Part shown: one piece after another, positions 1 to 7,485 of the stretch
How the letters are laid out: every line of letters starts with the position of its first letter
Position numbering within the stretch: the stretch's first letter is position 1
Source of the DNA: DAOTTW01 sp034437615
GTDB taxonomy: Bacteria; Chloroflexota; Anaerolineae; Aggregatilineales; Phototrophicaceae
DNA: 17,753 nt
Assembly: GCA_034437615.1 (NCBI GenBank)
Contig: DAOTTW010000382.1
Span: 1-17,753 of the forward strand
Reading direction: 5' to 3'
Notes under the pieces: model-generated
What the model was told of the DNA's origin: nothing
The model's input: the letters and a program-made list of their open reading frames with translations, nothing else
Databases searched by the model: none
Made by a program: the position numbers and the translations under genes

Positions 1-453
1 TTCGTCAATCAGGAGCTATACGGCGTACCAACAGACCTGCCCTGGGGCCTACAGATTCCGGCGGCGGCCCGCGTCGGTGAATTCGCCAGCATGATTGATT
101 ACCCGATAGAAACGGGCTTTCATCCGTTGTTCCTGTACGAATCGCTGTGGAGCCTGGGCGCGTTTTTCGTGCTGTACTGGCTGTACACGCGCCGCGACGA
201 CTTATTCCGCGCTGGTGATTTCTTCCTGGTCTATGTCGCGCAATACAGCGTGATTCGCTTCTTGCTGGAATTTCTGCGCATCGAGAAGGCGTTCATTGGG
301 GATACGATGATTAATTCATCGCAGGTGTTCACGGTGATTACGTTCGTGGCCGCCATTGCGCTGTTGCTGTATCGGCGCACACTGCCAGAACGTGAAACTG
401 CGATGCCGCCCGTCGCCTACAATGCCCGCGTCGCGGAGAAGCGCGAACCGTGA
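1..453 (+). CDS. lgt: Prolipoprotein diacylglyceryl transferase, C-terminal part (partial at window edge)
   Basis: Lgt transfers diacylglycerol from phosphatidylglycerol to the lipobox cysteine of prelipoproteins in the cytoplasmic membrane. The frame is open from base 1, so the 5' part of the gene lies outside the window; about 150 residues are visible. The first visible residues (FVNQELYGVPTDLPWG) match the conserved Lgt segment with N-x-E-x-Y-G-x-P-T. They are followed by the family's HPLFLYE motif (family: HPTxLYE) and RFLLEFLR. Hydrophobic stretches around GAFFVLYWLY and VFTVITFVAAIALLLY fit the last transmembrane helices. It ends with a short polar tail at a TGA stop. It converges on the TIR-like gene, with a palindrome in the 47-base gap. 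The assignment is secure; only the missing N-terminus is uncertain. Confidence 0.95.
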   Translation, partial: FVNQELYGVPTDLPWGLQIPAAARVGEFASMIDYPIETGFHPLFLYESLWSLGAFFVLYWLYTRRDDLFRAGDFFLVYVAQYSVIRFLLEFLRIEKAFIGDTMINSSQVFTVITFVAAIALLLYRRTLPERETAMPPVAYNARVAEKREP

Positions 454-457
454 TAGC

Positions 458-477
458 GGACACCCTTCAGGGTGTCC
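458..477. repeat. REP-like palindrome, single half copy
   Basis: A perfect 8-bp stem, GGACACCC / GGGTGTCC with a TTCA loop, is followed by CTACA. The same stem and CTAC flank recur at 12007-12030, and a close variant occurs at 17274-17297. Here only one hairpin is present. It lies between the convergent lgt and TIR-like genes and could act as a bidirectional transcription stop, but no T-tract follows on either strand. Confidence 0.7.
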
Positions 478-500
478 CTACATCTATACGACCCGATTTA

Positions 501-1157
501 TTATTCGCTTAGTGCGCCGACCATCTGCCGCAAGGATGCCTTGTAGTTTGCGCTGAAGTCATAGCGTGGGCTGCGCCGGATGGCGTCGGGTGGGTCTGCG
601 GGGGCTATCTGCGCGATGACGATGGGCTTGCGGCTGGCCTTGAAGAACTGCCATGCGGCAGTCGCCTGTGCATCATCCAGCGCCGCCGCCGACAACACAT
701 AAACCATGTGGCCGCATTCTTTCAGCGCAGGGTGCACGCCGCTAGCCCAACTCGCCTGATCGTCGTTATCGTGCAGCCAGATGGCCAAGCCGGATTTCTG
801 CAAATCGTCGGCGATCTGCTGCGCCTGCGCTTCATCCGCCGCCGCAAAGCTGATGTAGACGGTGCCACGTTCCAGGCGGGGCCGCTTGCGCTTTTCTTTG
901 TCCTCACCGATCAACACAGCCTGCGGGCGGTCCGCCTCTGAATGCAGGTGCGTCTTGCCCATACGAAACACATTGCCGCCGCAGATGGGGCAGGTGCCGC
1001 GTGTGGCCGCCTGACCTTTGCGCGTCCAGACTGCCGCAGGCTCCTCAATCTCGACGCTCTGGCGGCAATGCATACAATAGCCCTCTATTGGGTCAGGATC
1101 ATAGGGGTCTTCGTCGTCATAATCAGTGTAGTCATGCGCATCATAGTAACCGGACAT
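501..1157 (-). CDS. Zinc ribbon (DUF5679-like) fused to a TIR-like domain
   Basis: Protein of 218 residues. The ATG at 1157 is preferred because AAAGAGG lies 5 nt upstream; a TTG eight codons earlier has less support. Residues 1-25 are acidic and Tyr/Asp-rich. Residues about 26-68 form a zinc ribbon (Cys28-x2-Cys31 and Cys56-x2-Cys59) with the pattern Y-C-x-x-C ... T-R-x-G-x-x-A-T-x-G-T-C-P-x-C-G-x-x-x-F-R-x-G, which I associate with DUF5679. After a charged linker, residues about 98-215 resemble a TIR or toll_2 domain: a VYISFAAADE start, AIWLHDNDD in the BB-loop position, and VYVLSAAAL. Where NADase TIRs carry a Glu after a Trp, this protein has Trp169-Gln170, so NADase activity is doubtful. 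It lies 99 nt downstream of purN behind a hairpin, so it may be read separately. Zinc ribbon call is good; TIR call is moderate; function unknown. Confidence 0.75.
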   Translation of the reverse strand: MSGYYDAHDYTDYDDEDPYDPDPIEGYCMHCRQSVEIEEPAAVWTRKGQAATRGTCPICGGNVFRMGKTHLHSEADRPQAVLIGEDKEKRKRPRLERGTVYISFAAADEAQAQQIADDLQKSGLAIWLHDNDDQASWASGVHPALKECGHMVYVLSAAALDDAQATAAWQFFKASRKPIVIAQIAPADPPDAIRRSPRYDFSANYKASLRQMVGALSE

Positions 1158-1208
1158 GACAGCCTCTTTCGCTGTTTGCAAAATTGTTCTTATAAATAAA
1201 CGAAAGCA

Positions 1209-1228
1209 ACCCTACGTGATCGTAGGGT
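1209..1228 (-). terminator. Possible pur operon terminator hairpin
   Basis: On the minus strand an 8-bp perfect stem (ACCCTACG / CGTAGGGT, loop ATCA) starts 28 nt after the purN stop. It is followed by TTGCTTTCGTTTATTTAT, a T-rich but interrupted tail. It could end the pur transcript before the TIR-like gene. The CCCTAC sequence is also shared with the dispersed palindromes, so it may instead be a degenerate member of that family. Confidence 0.45.
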
Positions 1229-1256
1229 GATCTGGGATGCAAGGGTAATAGCCACA

Positions 1257-1853
1257 TCATGAACTGCGTTGCTTCTGAAATGTGCGTATGGCGTTCACCA
1301 GTGCCCGATGCTCGACTTCATGCAAGCGCTGTGTGAACGTCTCTAGCGTATCATGCGCCTGAAAGGGCACTTCGGCCTGTTCAATGGCTTTACCCGCGTC
1401 CACCTCTGGGATGACATAATGCACCATCACGCCACTACGCCGGATTTCGCCACGTTGCCAGGCCTCAAAAGCGCGTTCGATGGCGTTTTTGCCTGGGAAT
1501 TCACCGGGTAACGCCGGATGCAGGTTAATCACTTTATTGGGGAAATCCTCTAAGAATTCTGCACCGAGGATGTGCATCCAGCCGGCCAGCACGATCAAAT
1601 CTGGCTTGTAGCGGCTGATTTTATAGCTGAGGTCGGCCTCGTATTCGTTGCGCGTCAGGCCCTTGATTTTATAGGGCTTCAGCGGGTGGTAGTACGTCTC
1701 GATGCCAGCCTGTCGCGCTCGTTCCAACCCGTAAGCGTCCTTATGGTTGCTGACGACGAGCACAATTTGCGCTGCTAACGTCCCCCTTGCAATTGCGTCA
1801 ATAATTGCCTGTAAATTGCTGCCATTTCCAGAAATCAACACGACAAGCCGCAT
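1257..1853 (-). CDS. purN: Phosphoribosylglycinamide formyltransferase (GAR transformylase)
   Basis: This enzyme makes FGAR from GAR and 10-formyltetrahydrofolate, step 3 of purine synthesis, in the cytoplasm. The protein has 198 residues, normal for the family. The N-terminal phosphate-binding loop GNGSNLQ is at 9-15. The catalytic triad equivalents are Asn110 and His112 (in INLHPALPG) and Asp152 (in EVDAGKAI). The segment HPALPGEFPGKNAIERAFE followed by GVMVHYVIPEVD looks more like fungal Ade8 than the NIHPSLLPxxxG of typical bacterial PurN. It is the last pur gene, 116 nt after purM. The start ATG has only a weak purine-rich upstream region (AAGAAAGAA). Assignment is secure. Confidence 0.96.
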   Translation of the reverse strand: MRLVVLISGNGSNLQAIIDAIARGTLAAQIVLVVSNHKDAYGLERARQAGIETYYHPLKPYKIKGLTRNEYEADLSYKISRYKPDLIVLAGWMHILGAEFLEDFPNKVINLHPALPGEFPGKNAIERAFEAWQRGEIRRSGVMVHYVIPEVDAGKAIEQAEVPFQAHDTLETFTQRLHEVEHRALVNAIRTFQKQRSS

Positions 1854-1927
1854 TTGTTTCGTTCTTTCTTCTGTCTATCTCTTCGAGTACGCCACTTGGA
1901 TTTTGTCGGATGCTGCTAGAACTTCTA

Positions 1928-1960
1928 ACCACGAGGGCACAAAGGACACGAAGAAACGAG
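1928..1960. repeat. Short 9-nt periodic repeat in the purM-purN gap
   Basis: The sequence reads CCACGAGGG, CACAAAGGA, CACGAAGAA, ACGAG: three or more units of about 9 nt with a CACRARGRN pattern. It occupies part of the 116-nt gap between purM and purN, the largest gap within the operon. I recall similar CACGAAGG-type intergenic repeats from other environmental genomes, but cannot check this here. Role unknown. Confidence 0.55.
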
Positions 1961-1969
1961 CCTGAAAAT

Positions 1970-3001
1970 CTAATGTGCGTCCTCGATGACAACAGCGCCC
2001 TGCCCTGCGACAATTTCACCGACGACGTAGGCCCCATCAACCTGCTTGGCGTCCTTCGCTGGCAGCACGGCCAACATCCCTAAGCCCATATTGAACACAC
2101 GCAGCATCTCGCCCTCTGTGACGTTGCCCTGCTGCTGAATCAGGTCGAAAATGGGCGGCACAGGCCAGCTACCACGCCGCACGATGGCATCCACATGATC
2201 CGGCAGGATGCGCGGCAGGTTATCCACGATGCCGCCGCCTGTGATATGCGCCAGCCCGCGAATATCCAAGCCTGCGCCCTGCATGGCCTGCACGTCGGCC
2301 ACATAAGCGCGATGAATAGCTAGCAATGCCTCACCGATTGGTTGACCAAGCGCAGGATGTACTGTGTGCCAATCTAAATCAGCCAGCGCAAGCCGCGCCA
2401 GCGAGTAGCCGTTGGTATGCAGCCCCGATGACGGCAAGCCCAGCATCACGTCACCGGGTTGGATGCGCTGACCGTCAATCAAGGCGGCCCGGTCCACAAC
2501 GCCCAGAATCGTGCCGACGACATCGACTTCACCATCAACATACACACCGGGCATCTCGGCGGTTTCGCCACCGAGCAACGCACAGCCCGCTTGCTCGCAG
2601 GCTTTGGCCATGCCACCGACAATCGCTGCGATCTGCTCCGGCACAAGCCGACTGGTGGCCACGTAATCCATGAAGAAAAGCGGCCTCGCCCCCTGCACCA
2701 GGATGTCATTCAGGCAGTGGTTCACCAAATCCTGCCCGATGGTATCCCAGCGGTTCATGTGCGCGGCTACCATCGTCTTTGTGCCGACGCCATCGGTAGA
2801 CGCCACCAGCACGGGCGCTTGCATAGCCTTCAGCGCGGAAATATCGAACAGGCCGCCAAAATTGCCGATTTCGCTCAGCACCTGCGGCGTATAAGTCGCC
2901 AGTACAGCGCTTTTCAGCATCTCAACAGTACGCTGCCCCGCGTCAATATCCACACCAGCGCGGGCATACTGGCTGCTGGCGTCGTTGTTGGTATCAGCCA
3001 T
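1970..3001 (-). CDS. purM: Phosphoribosylformylglycinamidine cyclo-ligase (AIR synthetase)
   Basis: PurM closes the imidazole ring, FGAM + ATP to AIR, step 5 of the pathway. The protein has 343 residues, the usual length. Visible signatures include YARAGVDIDAG near the N-terminus, the ATP/phosphate loop STDGVGTK at 68-75, NHCLNDILVQGARPLFFMDY at 94-113, and LLGGETAEMPG at 142-152. The later SSGLHTNGYSLAR and AHITGGGIVDNLPR are also typical. It is the step right after the PurL product and is co-transcribed 36 nt downstream of purD. A weak AAGGA lies about 12 nt before the ATG. No unusual substitutions were seen; assignment secure. Confidence 0.97.
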   Translation of the reverse strand: MADTNNDASSQYARAGVDIDAGQRTVEMLKSAVLATYTPQVLSEIGNFGGLFDISALKAMQAPVLVASTDGVGTKTMVAAHMNRWDTIGQDLVNHCLNDILVQGARPLFFMDYVATSRLVPEQIAAIVGGMAKACEQAGCALLGGETAEMPGVYVDGEVDVVGTILGVVDRAALIDGQRIQPGDVMLGLPSSGLHTNGYSLARLALADLDWHTVHPALGQPIGEALLAIHRAYVADVQAMQGAGLDIRGLAHITGGGIVDNLPRILPDHVDAIVRRGSWPVPPIFDLIQQQGNVTEGEMLRVFNMGLGMLAVLPAKDAKQVDGAYVVGEIVAGQGAVVIEDAH

Positions 3002-3037
3002 AAACGTCTATGATCCTTACTTACACGCACAGGCGCA

Positions 3038-4357
3038 TCAGCCCTGAATTTTCAGCTTGCCGATGTCGGTGCGGTAGTGCATTCCCTCAAATTGAACGGC
3101 ATAAACCCCATCATAAGCGCGTCTCAGGGCCTCATCAAGGTCAGCGCCGACAGCCGTTACGTTCAGCACGCGCCCGCCGTTGGTCAGCAATTGACCATCT
3201 TGGCGCGTCGTGCCTGCATGAAAGAGGATTACATCGGCGTTGGCCTCGTTGGATGCAACCACGTCCGCACCCGAAATTGCTAAGCCTTTCGGGTAGCTTT
3301 CCGGGTAGCCCGCCGAGGCCAGCACCACACACGCCGCCGCTGCATCCTGCCATGTGATGTCGGTCTGATCGAGTGTGCCAGCTACACACGCCTGCAAAAT
3401 CTCGTACAGGTCCGTTTGCAGCAGCGGCAATAACACCTGCGTCTCAGGGTCGCCAAAACGGGCGTTGAATTCCAGCACACGCGGCCCATAGGGTGTTATC
3501 ATCAGGCCCGCATACAACACGCCGACGAAGGGCGTACCCAGTGCCGCAAGGCCGTCTATCGCCGGCTGCAATATCTGCTGCGTAATCGTATCAACCCATT
3601 CCTGGCTGATGTCATGCACAGGCGCGACGGCCCCCATGCCGCCCGTATTCAGGCCTTTATCCTCGTTCAATGCGCGTTTGTGGTCACGCGCCAGCAGCAT
3701 CGGCTTGACGGTCTTGCCATCGCTGAAGGCCAATACCGACACCTCACGCCCTTCGAGCAATTCTTCCAGCACCACGACCGCGCCAGCATCCCCGAATTCA
3801 CGCTTCACCATCAGGCGGTGAATGGCCATACCCGCTTCTTCGCGGCTATGCGTGACGAAAACGCCCTTGCCTGCCGCCAGCCCGTCGGCTTTGACGACGA
3901 CAGGCTTATGAAATTCCTCCAGGAAGCGCCGCGCCGCATAGTAATCGTCCGTGACGAAATACTCGCCAGTCGGGATGCCCTGCTGCGTCATGATGTCCTT
4001 TGCAAAGGCTTTCGACGCTTCAATCTGTGCTGCGCCCTGCGTCGGACCAAACACGGCCAGGTCGAACTCACGGAATTTATCGACCATGCCCGCTGCAAGA
4101 TACTGTTCGGGGCCAATGACAGTCAGGTCGATAGCATTTTCTAGCGCCCAGGCTGCCGCATTTGCGGGTTTGCTCAGGTCAATGTTGACATTCTGCGCGG
4201 CGGCACGGGGCAGCAAGCCAGCGCCCGATTGCGCTGGCCAGCTTGTTCCACCGTTGCCGGGTGCGACGTAAACCTGCTCTACCTGCGGCGAACGCGACAG
4301 CGCCCAGGCAAGTGCATGTTCGCGTCCACCGCCGCCGATGACCAATACGTTCGCCAT
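3038..4357 (-). CDS. purD: Phosphoribosylamine-glycine ligase (GAR synthetase)
   Basis: PurD is an ATP-grasp enzyme that joins phosphoribosylamine and glycine to make GAR, step 2. From the ATG at 4357 the protein has 439 residues, a normal length. That start puts MANVLVIGGGGREHALAWAL at the N-terminus, which is where PurD proteins begin, and GGGGGA lies about 10 nt upstream inside the end of purF. A GTG at 4375 would add six residues and overlap purF; it is less likely. ATP-grasp features include VVVKADGLAAGKGVFV, then GLNTGGMGAVAP and LEFNARFGDPETQ. Only 5 nt separate it from the purF stop, so translation is probably coupled. Confidence 0.97.
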   Translation of the reverse strand: MANVLVIGGGGREHALAWALSRSPQVEQVYVAPGNGGTSWPAQSGAGLLPRAAAQNVNIDLSKPANAAAWALENAIDLTVIGPEQYLAAGMVDKFREFDLAVFGPTQGAAQIEASKAFAKDIMTQQGIPTGEYFVTDDYYAARRFLEEFHKPVVVKADGLAAGKGVFVTHSREEAGMAIHRLMVKREFGDAGAVVVLEELLEGREVSVLAFSDGKTVKPMLLARDHKRALNEDKGLNTGGMGAVAPVHDISQEWVDTITQQILQPAIDGLAALGTPFVGVLYAGLMITPYGPRVLEFNARFGDPETQVLLPLLQTDLYEILQACVAGTLDQTDITWQDAAAACVVLASAGYPESYPKGLAISGADVVASNEANADVILFHAGTTRQDGQLLTNGGRVLNVTAVGADLDEALRRAYDGVYAVQFEGMHYRTDIGKLKIQG

Positions 4358-4362
4358 CCGGT

Positions 4363-5862
4363 TTAATTCCCCCACATATGCTCAAAAACCAGCTTGGAGC
4401 GGTCTTCCTCAAACAGCCACTCAGGGATGTCAATCGGATAATTGCCGGAGAAGCAGGCCGTACAGTAGTTGTTCTCAAAGCCGACAGCCTCTTGAATGGC
4501 ATCCAGCATCCCCGGCAGCGTCAGGTATTCCAGCGAATCCGCGTCGATCTTCTGCCGGATGCCTTCAATATCCATGTTCGCCGCGATCAGTTCGCGGTAG
4601 GTGGCCATGTCCACGCCCATAAAGCAGGGGTGCTTGACAGGGGGCGACGACACGCGCACATGCACTTCTGTCGCACCTGCATCACGCAGCAATTGCACCA
4701 GCGGACGCGCCGTGTTGCCGCGCACGATGCTATCATCCAGCAGCACCACGCGCTTACCCTGCAAATTGGACGTGAGCGCGTTGAATTTCAAGCTGACGCT
4801 TTGCTGACGCAGGCCGTCCTCTGGCTGAATGAAGGTGCGCCCGATGTAACGATTCTTGGTCAGCCCTTCGCTATACGGGATGCCGGATTGATAGGCATAG
4901 CCGATGGCAGCAGGTATAGCGGAATCCGGCACGCCAATCACCAAATCCGCACCGACAGGGGCTTCGCTGGCCAGCTTGCGCCCCATTGCCTGCCGCACCT
5001 TATGGATCACCTGCCCATCCATGACGCTATCCGGGCGTGCAAAGTAAACATACTCGAATACGCACAGCGAGCGCTTGTGGGCGGCTGGCTTGCCCACAAA
5101 CGACGTTAAGCCTTCGTGGTCGATGCGCACGATTTCACCCGGTTGCACATAACGCAGATAATCCGCGCCGATGGTGCTCAGGGCACACGTTTCTGATGCG
5201 ATGATATGGCCTTCGGGCAGCGTGCCCAGGCTCAGCGGGCGCAGGCCGTTGGGGTCACGCACGGCATACAGTGCATTGCGCGTCAGGATAGCCAGCGAAT
5301 AGGCACCATCTACCATCTGCATCATGGCACGAATGCGCGTCACCCAGGGGTCGCGGTCGCGCTCAAGCTCGATGCCTTCGGCCTCCCACACATCGACAGG
5401 CGCGGCCAGAATTTGCGCCATCATCTCGGTATCGCTGGTGGATTGCAGGCCCACGCCACGCTTCAGCAGCAAGGCACGCAACGATAGTGCGTTGGTCAGG
5501 TTACCATTATGCGAGATGCCCAATGGCCCATACAGGCTTTCGATCACATACGGCTGTGTGTTGCGCAGGTGGTCGCCGCCAGTGGTGGAATAGCGGTTGT
5601 GTCCGATGGCGATGTGTCCTTCCAGGCTGCGCATGTTGTCCTCATTGAACACCTGCGAGACCAAGCCTAGCCCCTTATGCATGTAGGCATAGGTGCCGTC
5701 ACTGGTGGCGATGCCCGCGGCTTCCTGTCCGCGATGCTGTAAGGCGAACAGGCCGAAGAACGAGAGGCGTGCGACATCACGCCCTGGCGCATAAACGCCG
5801 ATGACACCGCATTCTTCACGCGGCTTATCTTCTATCAATTGCATGTTTTGCGTTTGAGTCAT
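4363..5862 (-). CDS. purF: Amidophosphoribosyltransferase, Fe-S type
   Basis: PurF makes phosphoribosylamine from PRPP and glutamine, the committed and normally feedback-controlled step 1. The protein has 499 residues. The N-terminal nucleophile is Cys18 in EECGVIGVY, which implies removal of a 17-residue propeptide. The glutaminase segment LFALQHRGQEAAGI follows. The PRPP-binding loop VVLLDDSIVRG is at about 372-382. Cys267, Cys413, Cys467 and Cys470 sit where the Bacillus subtilis enzyme binds its 4Fe-4S cluster, so this is the oxygen-sensitive, propeptide-processed class rather than the E. coli class. The ATG has AGGGA 4 nt upstream. It lies 44 nt after purC. Confidence 0.97.
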   Translation of the reverse strand: MTQTQNMQLIEDKPREECGVIGVYAPGRDVARLSFFGLFALQHRGQEAAGIATSDGTYAYMHKGLGLVSQVFNEDNMRSLEGHIAIGHNRYSTTGGDHLRNTQPYVIESLYGPLGISHNGNLTNALSLRALLLKRGVGLQSTSDTEMMAQILAAPVDVWEAEGIELERDRDPWVTRIRAMMQMVDGAYSLAILTRNALYAVRDPNGLRPLSLGTLPEGHIIASETCALSTIGADYLRYVQPGEIVRIDHEGLTSFVGKPAAHKRSLCVFEYVYFARPDSVMDGQVIHKVRQAMGRKLASEAPVGADLVIGVPDSAIPAAIGYAYQSGIPYSEGLTKNRYIGRTFIQPEDGLRQQSVSLKFNALTSNLQGKRVVLLDDSIVRGNTARPLVQLLRDAGATEVHVRVSSPPVKHPCFMGVDMATYRELIAANMDIEGIRQKIDADSLEYLTLPGMLDAIQEAVGFENNYCTACFSGNYPIDIPEWLFEEDRSKLVFEHMWGN

Positions 5863-5906
5863 GGTATCCCTGGGTGTAGCTCTTTTTGGCGATGTGCTGC
5901 ACTGGC

Positions 5907-6857
5907 TTAGCTTTGCGATAGTGCGTCGATGATGCGCTTGTCTGCCGGATAAGCGGCAGGTGCGAAGGTCGTCTGCGTCAGATATTCGTAGGCGGCGATG
6001 TAGCGCATAGCCACCGCCGCGATGAATTCGGGCGGCATAGTGGGTGGCGTTCCGTCTCCACTATACCCCTGCGCCTTAAACCACAGGCGTAAGAACTCTT
6101 TATCGTGATGCTCCGGCGTGCCTGCATCATACGAAGCTACCGTCCAGTAGCGGCTGCTATCCGGTGTATGAATCTCATCAATCAGCGCCAATTCACCGTC
6201 GATCAAGCCGAATTCGTACTTCGTATCAACCAAAATCAGGCCGGATTGACGCGCTGCGATCTGGCCCCGTGCGAATAGCTTCAGCGCCACAGCTTCGATC
6301 TGCGCCCACAGGTCAGCGCCGACAAGCCCCTGCGCGATAATTTCATCACGTGTGATGCGTTGATCGTGCCCACCGTCCTGCGCTTTCGTCGTCGGTGTGA
6401 TGATCGGTTGCGGCAGCGGGTCATTTTTTTGCAGGCCATCCGGCAATTTGACGCCGTAAGGCTCACGCTGCCCCTGTTTGTACAGCGTCCACAGTGAGGT
6501 ACTCGTGATGCCTGTGATATAGCCGCGCACGACCACCTCAACCGGCAGCGCCTCGGCTTCGCGTGCGATGGTCACGTTCGGGTCTGGCACACTGAGCAGA
6601 TGGTTGCGCACGATGTCCTGTGTTTGCTGGAACCACCACGCGCTAAGCTGGTTCAGCACCTGCCCCCGATACGGGATGTAGCCCAGCACGCGGTCAAAGG
6701 CCGATACGCGGTCTGTCGTAATCAGGATGCGCTGACCCACCTGTTGATCGCTGTAGATGTCGCGGACTTTGCCGCGTTGTTTGCGCGTCCATCCGGGCAG
6801 GTCCACGCCTTGCAGCGTGTGCGGGATGGCTTGTAGCAGTTGAACTTCCGTGAGCAC
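5907..6857 (-). CDS. purC: SAICAR synthetase, long form
   Basis: PurC joins CAIR and aspartate to give SAICAR, step 7. The protein has 316 residues, longer than the roughly 240 of B. subtilis or E. coli and close to yeast Ade1. Motifs include RGKVRDIY at 28-35, TTDRVSAFD at 48-55, VVVRGYITG at about 108-116, then LVDTKYEFGL and DEIHTPDSSRYW. The start is a GTG 5 nt after the DUF5615 stop, with an upstream in-frame stop limiting any longer start; GAGG lies about 13 nt before it, so translation may depend on coupling. The preceding step (PurE/PurK) is not in the window. The function is clear; the start is less certain. Confidence 0.95.
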   Translation of the reverse strand: MLTEVQLLQAIPHTLQGVDLPGWTRKQRGKVRDIYSDQQVGQRILITTDRVSAFDRVLGYIPYRGQVLNQLSAWWFQQTQDIVRNHLLSVPDPNVTIAREAEALPVEVVVRGYITGITSTSLWTLYKQGQREPYGVKLPDGLQKNDPLPQPIITPTTKAQDGGHDQRITRDEIIAQGLVGADLWAQIEAVALKLFARGQIAARQSGLILVDTKYEFGLIDGELALIDEIHTPDSSRYWTVASYDAGTPEHHDKEFLRLWFKAQGYSGDGTPPTMPPEFIAAVAMRYIAAYEYLTQTTFAPAAYPADKRIIDALSQS

Positions 6858-6862
6858 CGTGT

Positions 6863-7243
6863 CTACTTATCCTCACTACTAAATGGCAGCGTGCGAACCC
6901 TTACACGCGATGGCTCAATAACGACCATCGCACCTCTGTCTAGGTCAGCTTCTACGCTTGTGAGATTCGCGAGTATAACTGCTGCCTGACGTTCAGCCTT
7001 GCGCAAAGTTGGCCAACGAAGCTGAATAACGGATGGTTTGCTGCTGTCTCGAGAAGCAAGCCATGTTCCAAAATCGGTATCGGCTGCTATGATTACGCGG
7101 TCTTCTTCGGCTGCACGATCAAAAATGACATGATCCTCTGCTGCTTGCAGATTGTAACCACGCACATGAACTGCGTCATGTCCTTTAGCCTTAAGTTCTT
7201 CTATCAGCCTGAAAGACAATTGATTATCCACCAGAAATTTCAT
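6863..7243 (-). CDS. DUF5615-like PIN-fold protein, probable toxin partner
   Basis: Protein of 126 residues. The N-terminus KFLVDNQLSFRLIEELKAKGHDAVHVR and the later IIAADTDFGTWLA are typical of the DUF5615 PIN-like family. Candidate metal-binding acids are Asp6, Asp37, Asp55 and Asp57. Family members usually sit next to DUF433 proteins and are predicted ribonuclease toxins; activity here is inferred. The ATG overlaps the upstream DUF433 stop as ATGA (7240-7243), and purC begins 5 nt downstream. The pair is therefore built into the pur transcript between purSLQ and purC, which is unusual. All candidate acidic residues are present, so nothing suggests decay. Confidence 0.85.
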   Translation of the reverse strand: MKFLVDNQLSFRLIEELKAKGHDAVHVRGYNLQAAEDHVIFDRAAEEDRVIIAADTDFGTWLASRDSSKPSVIQLRWPTLRKAERQAAVILANLTSVEADLDRGAMVVIEPSRVRVRTLPFSSEDK

Positions 7244-7467
7244 GGCCTCACTAACGGTAATTGTCGCTCACGAATGGCAGCAGCAGCGTATCGTAACGCT
7301 TCACGGATGTCGTCGGCTTCCAAATCAGGATAATCTGCCAGGATTTCATCTTCCTGCATACCCAATGCCACCATATCCACAACGGTGACAACAGGGATGC
7401 GTAAACCGCGTATACAAGGTTGGCCGTTTAACTGTGACGGGTTGACTGTAATGCGTTCAAATGTCAT
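7240..7467 (-). CDS. DUF433 protein, probable antitoxin
   Basis: Protein of 75 residues with the DUF433 pattern: I-T-V-N-P, G-Q-P-C-I-R-G-L-R-I-P-V at about 15-26, G-M-x-x-D-E-I-L-A-D-Y-P-D-L at about 36-49, then A-D-D-I-R-E-A-L-R-Y-A. DUF433 proteins carry a helix-turn-helix-like fold and are commonly paired with DUF5615 PIN-like partners as an antitoxin. It starts 18 nt after the purSLQ stop with CAGG about 6 nt before the ATG, and overlaps the partner gene by 4 nt. As a possible DNA-binding protein it might also act on the operon, but no operator was identified. Confidence 0.88.
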   Translation of the reverse strand: MTFERITVNPSQLNGQPCIRGLRIPVVTVVDMVALGMQEDEILADYPDLEADDIREALRYAAAAIRERQLPLVRP

Positions 7468-7485
7468 CTTTACCTGCCTTGTTCC

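Noticed and set aside
458..477. Rho-independent terminator for lgt
   Set aside because: The stem is good but no T-tract follows on either strand, and the same sequence recurs elsewhere as part of a dispersed repeat family.
2459..3013. 184-residue + strand frame antisense to purM
   Set aside because: Covered by purM, whose motifs are all intact; composition and lack of motifs mark it as a shadow.
4378..5109. Long + strand frame antisense to purF
   Set aside because: It lies wholly over the conserved purF gene, has His/Arg-rich composition typical of antisense shadows in GC-rich DNA, and resembles no family.
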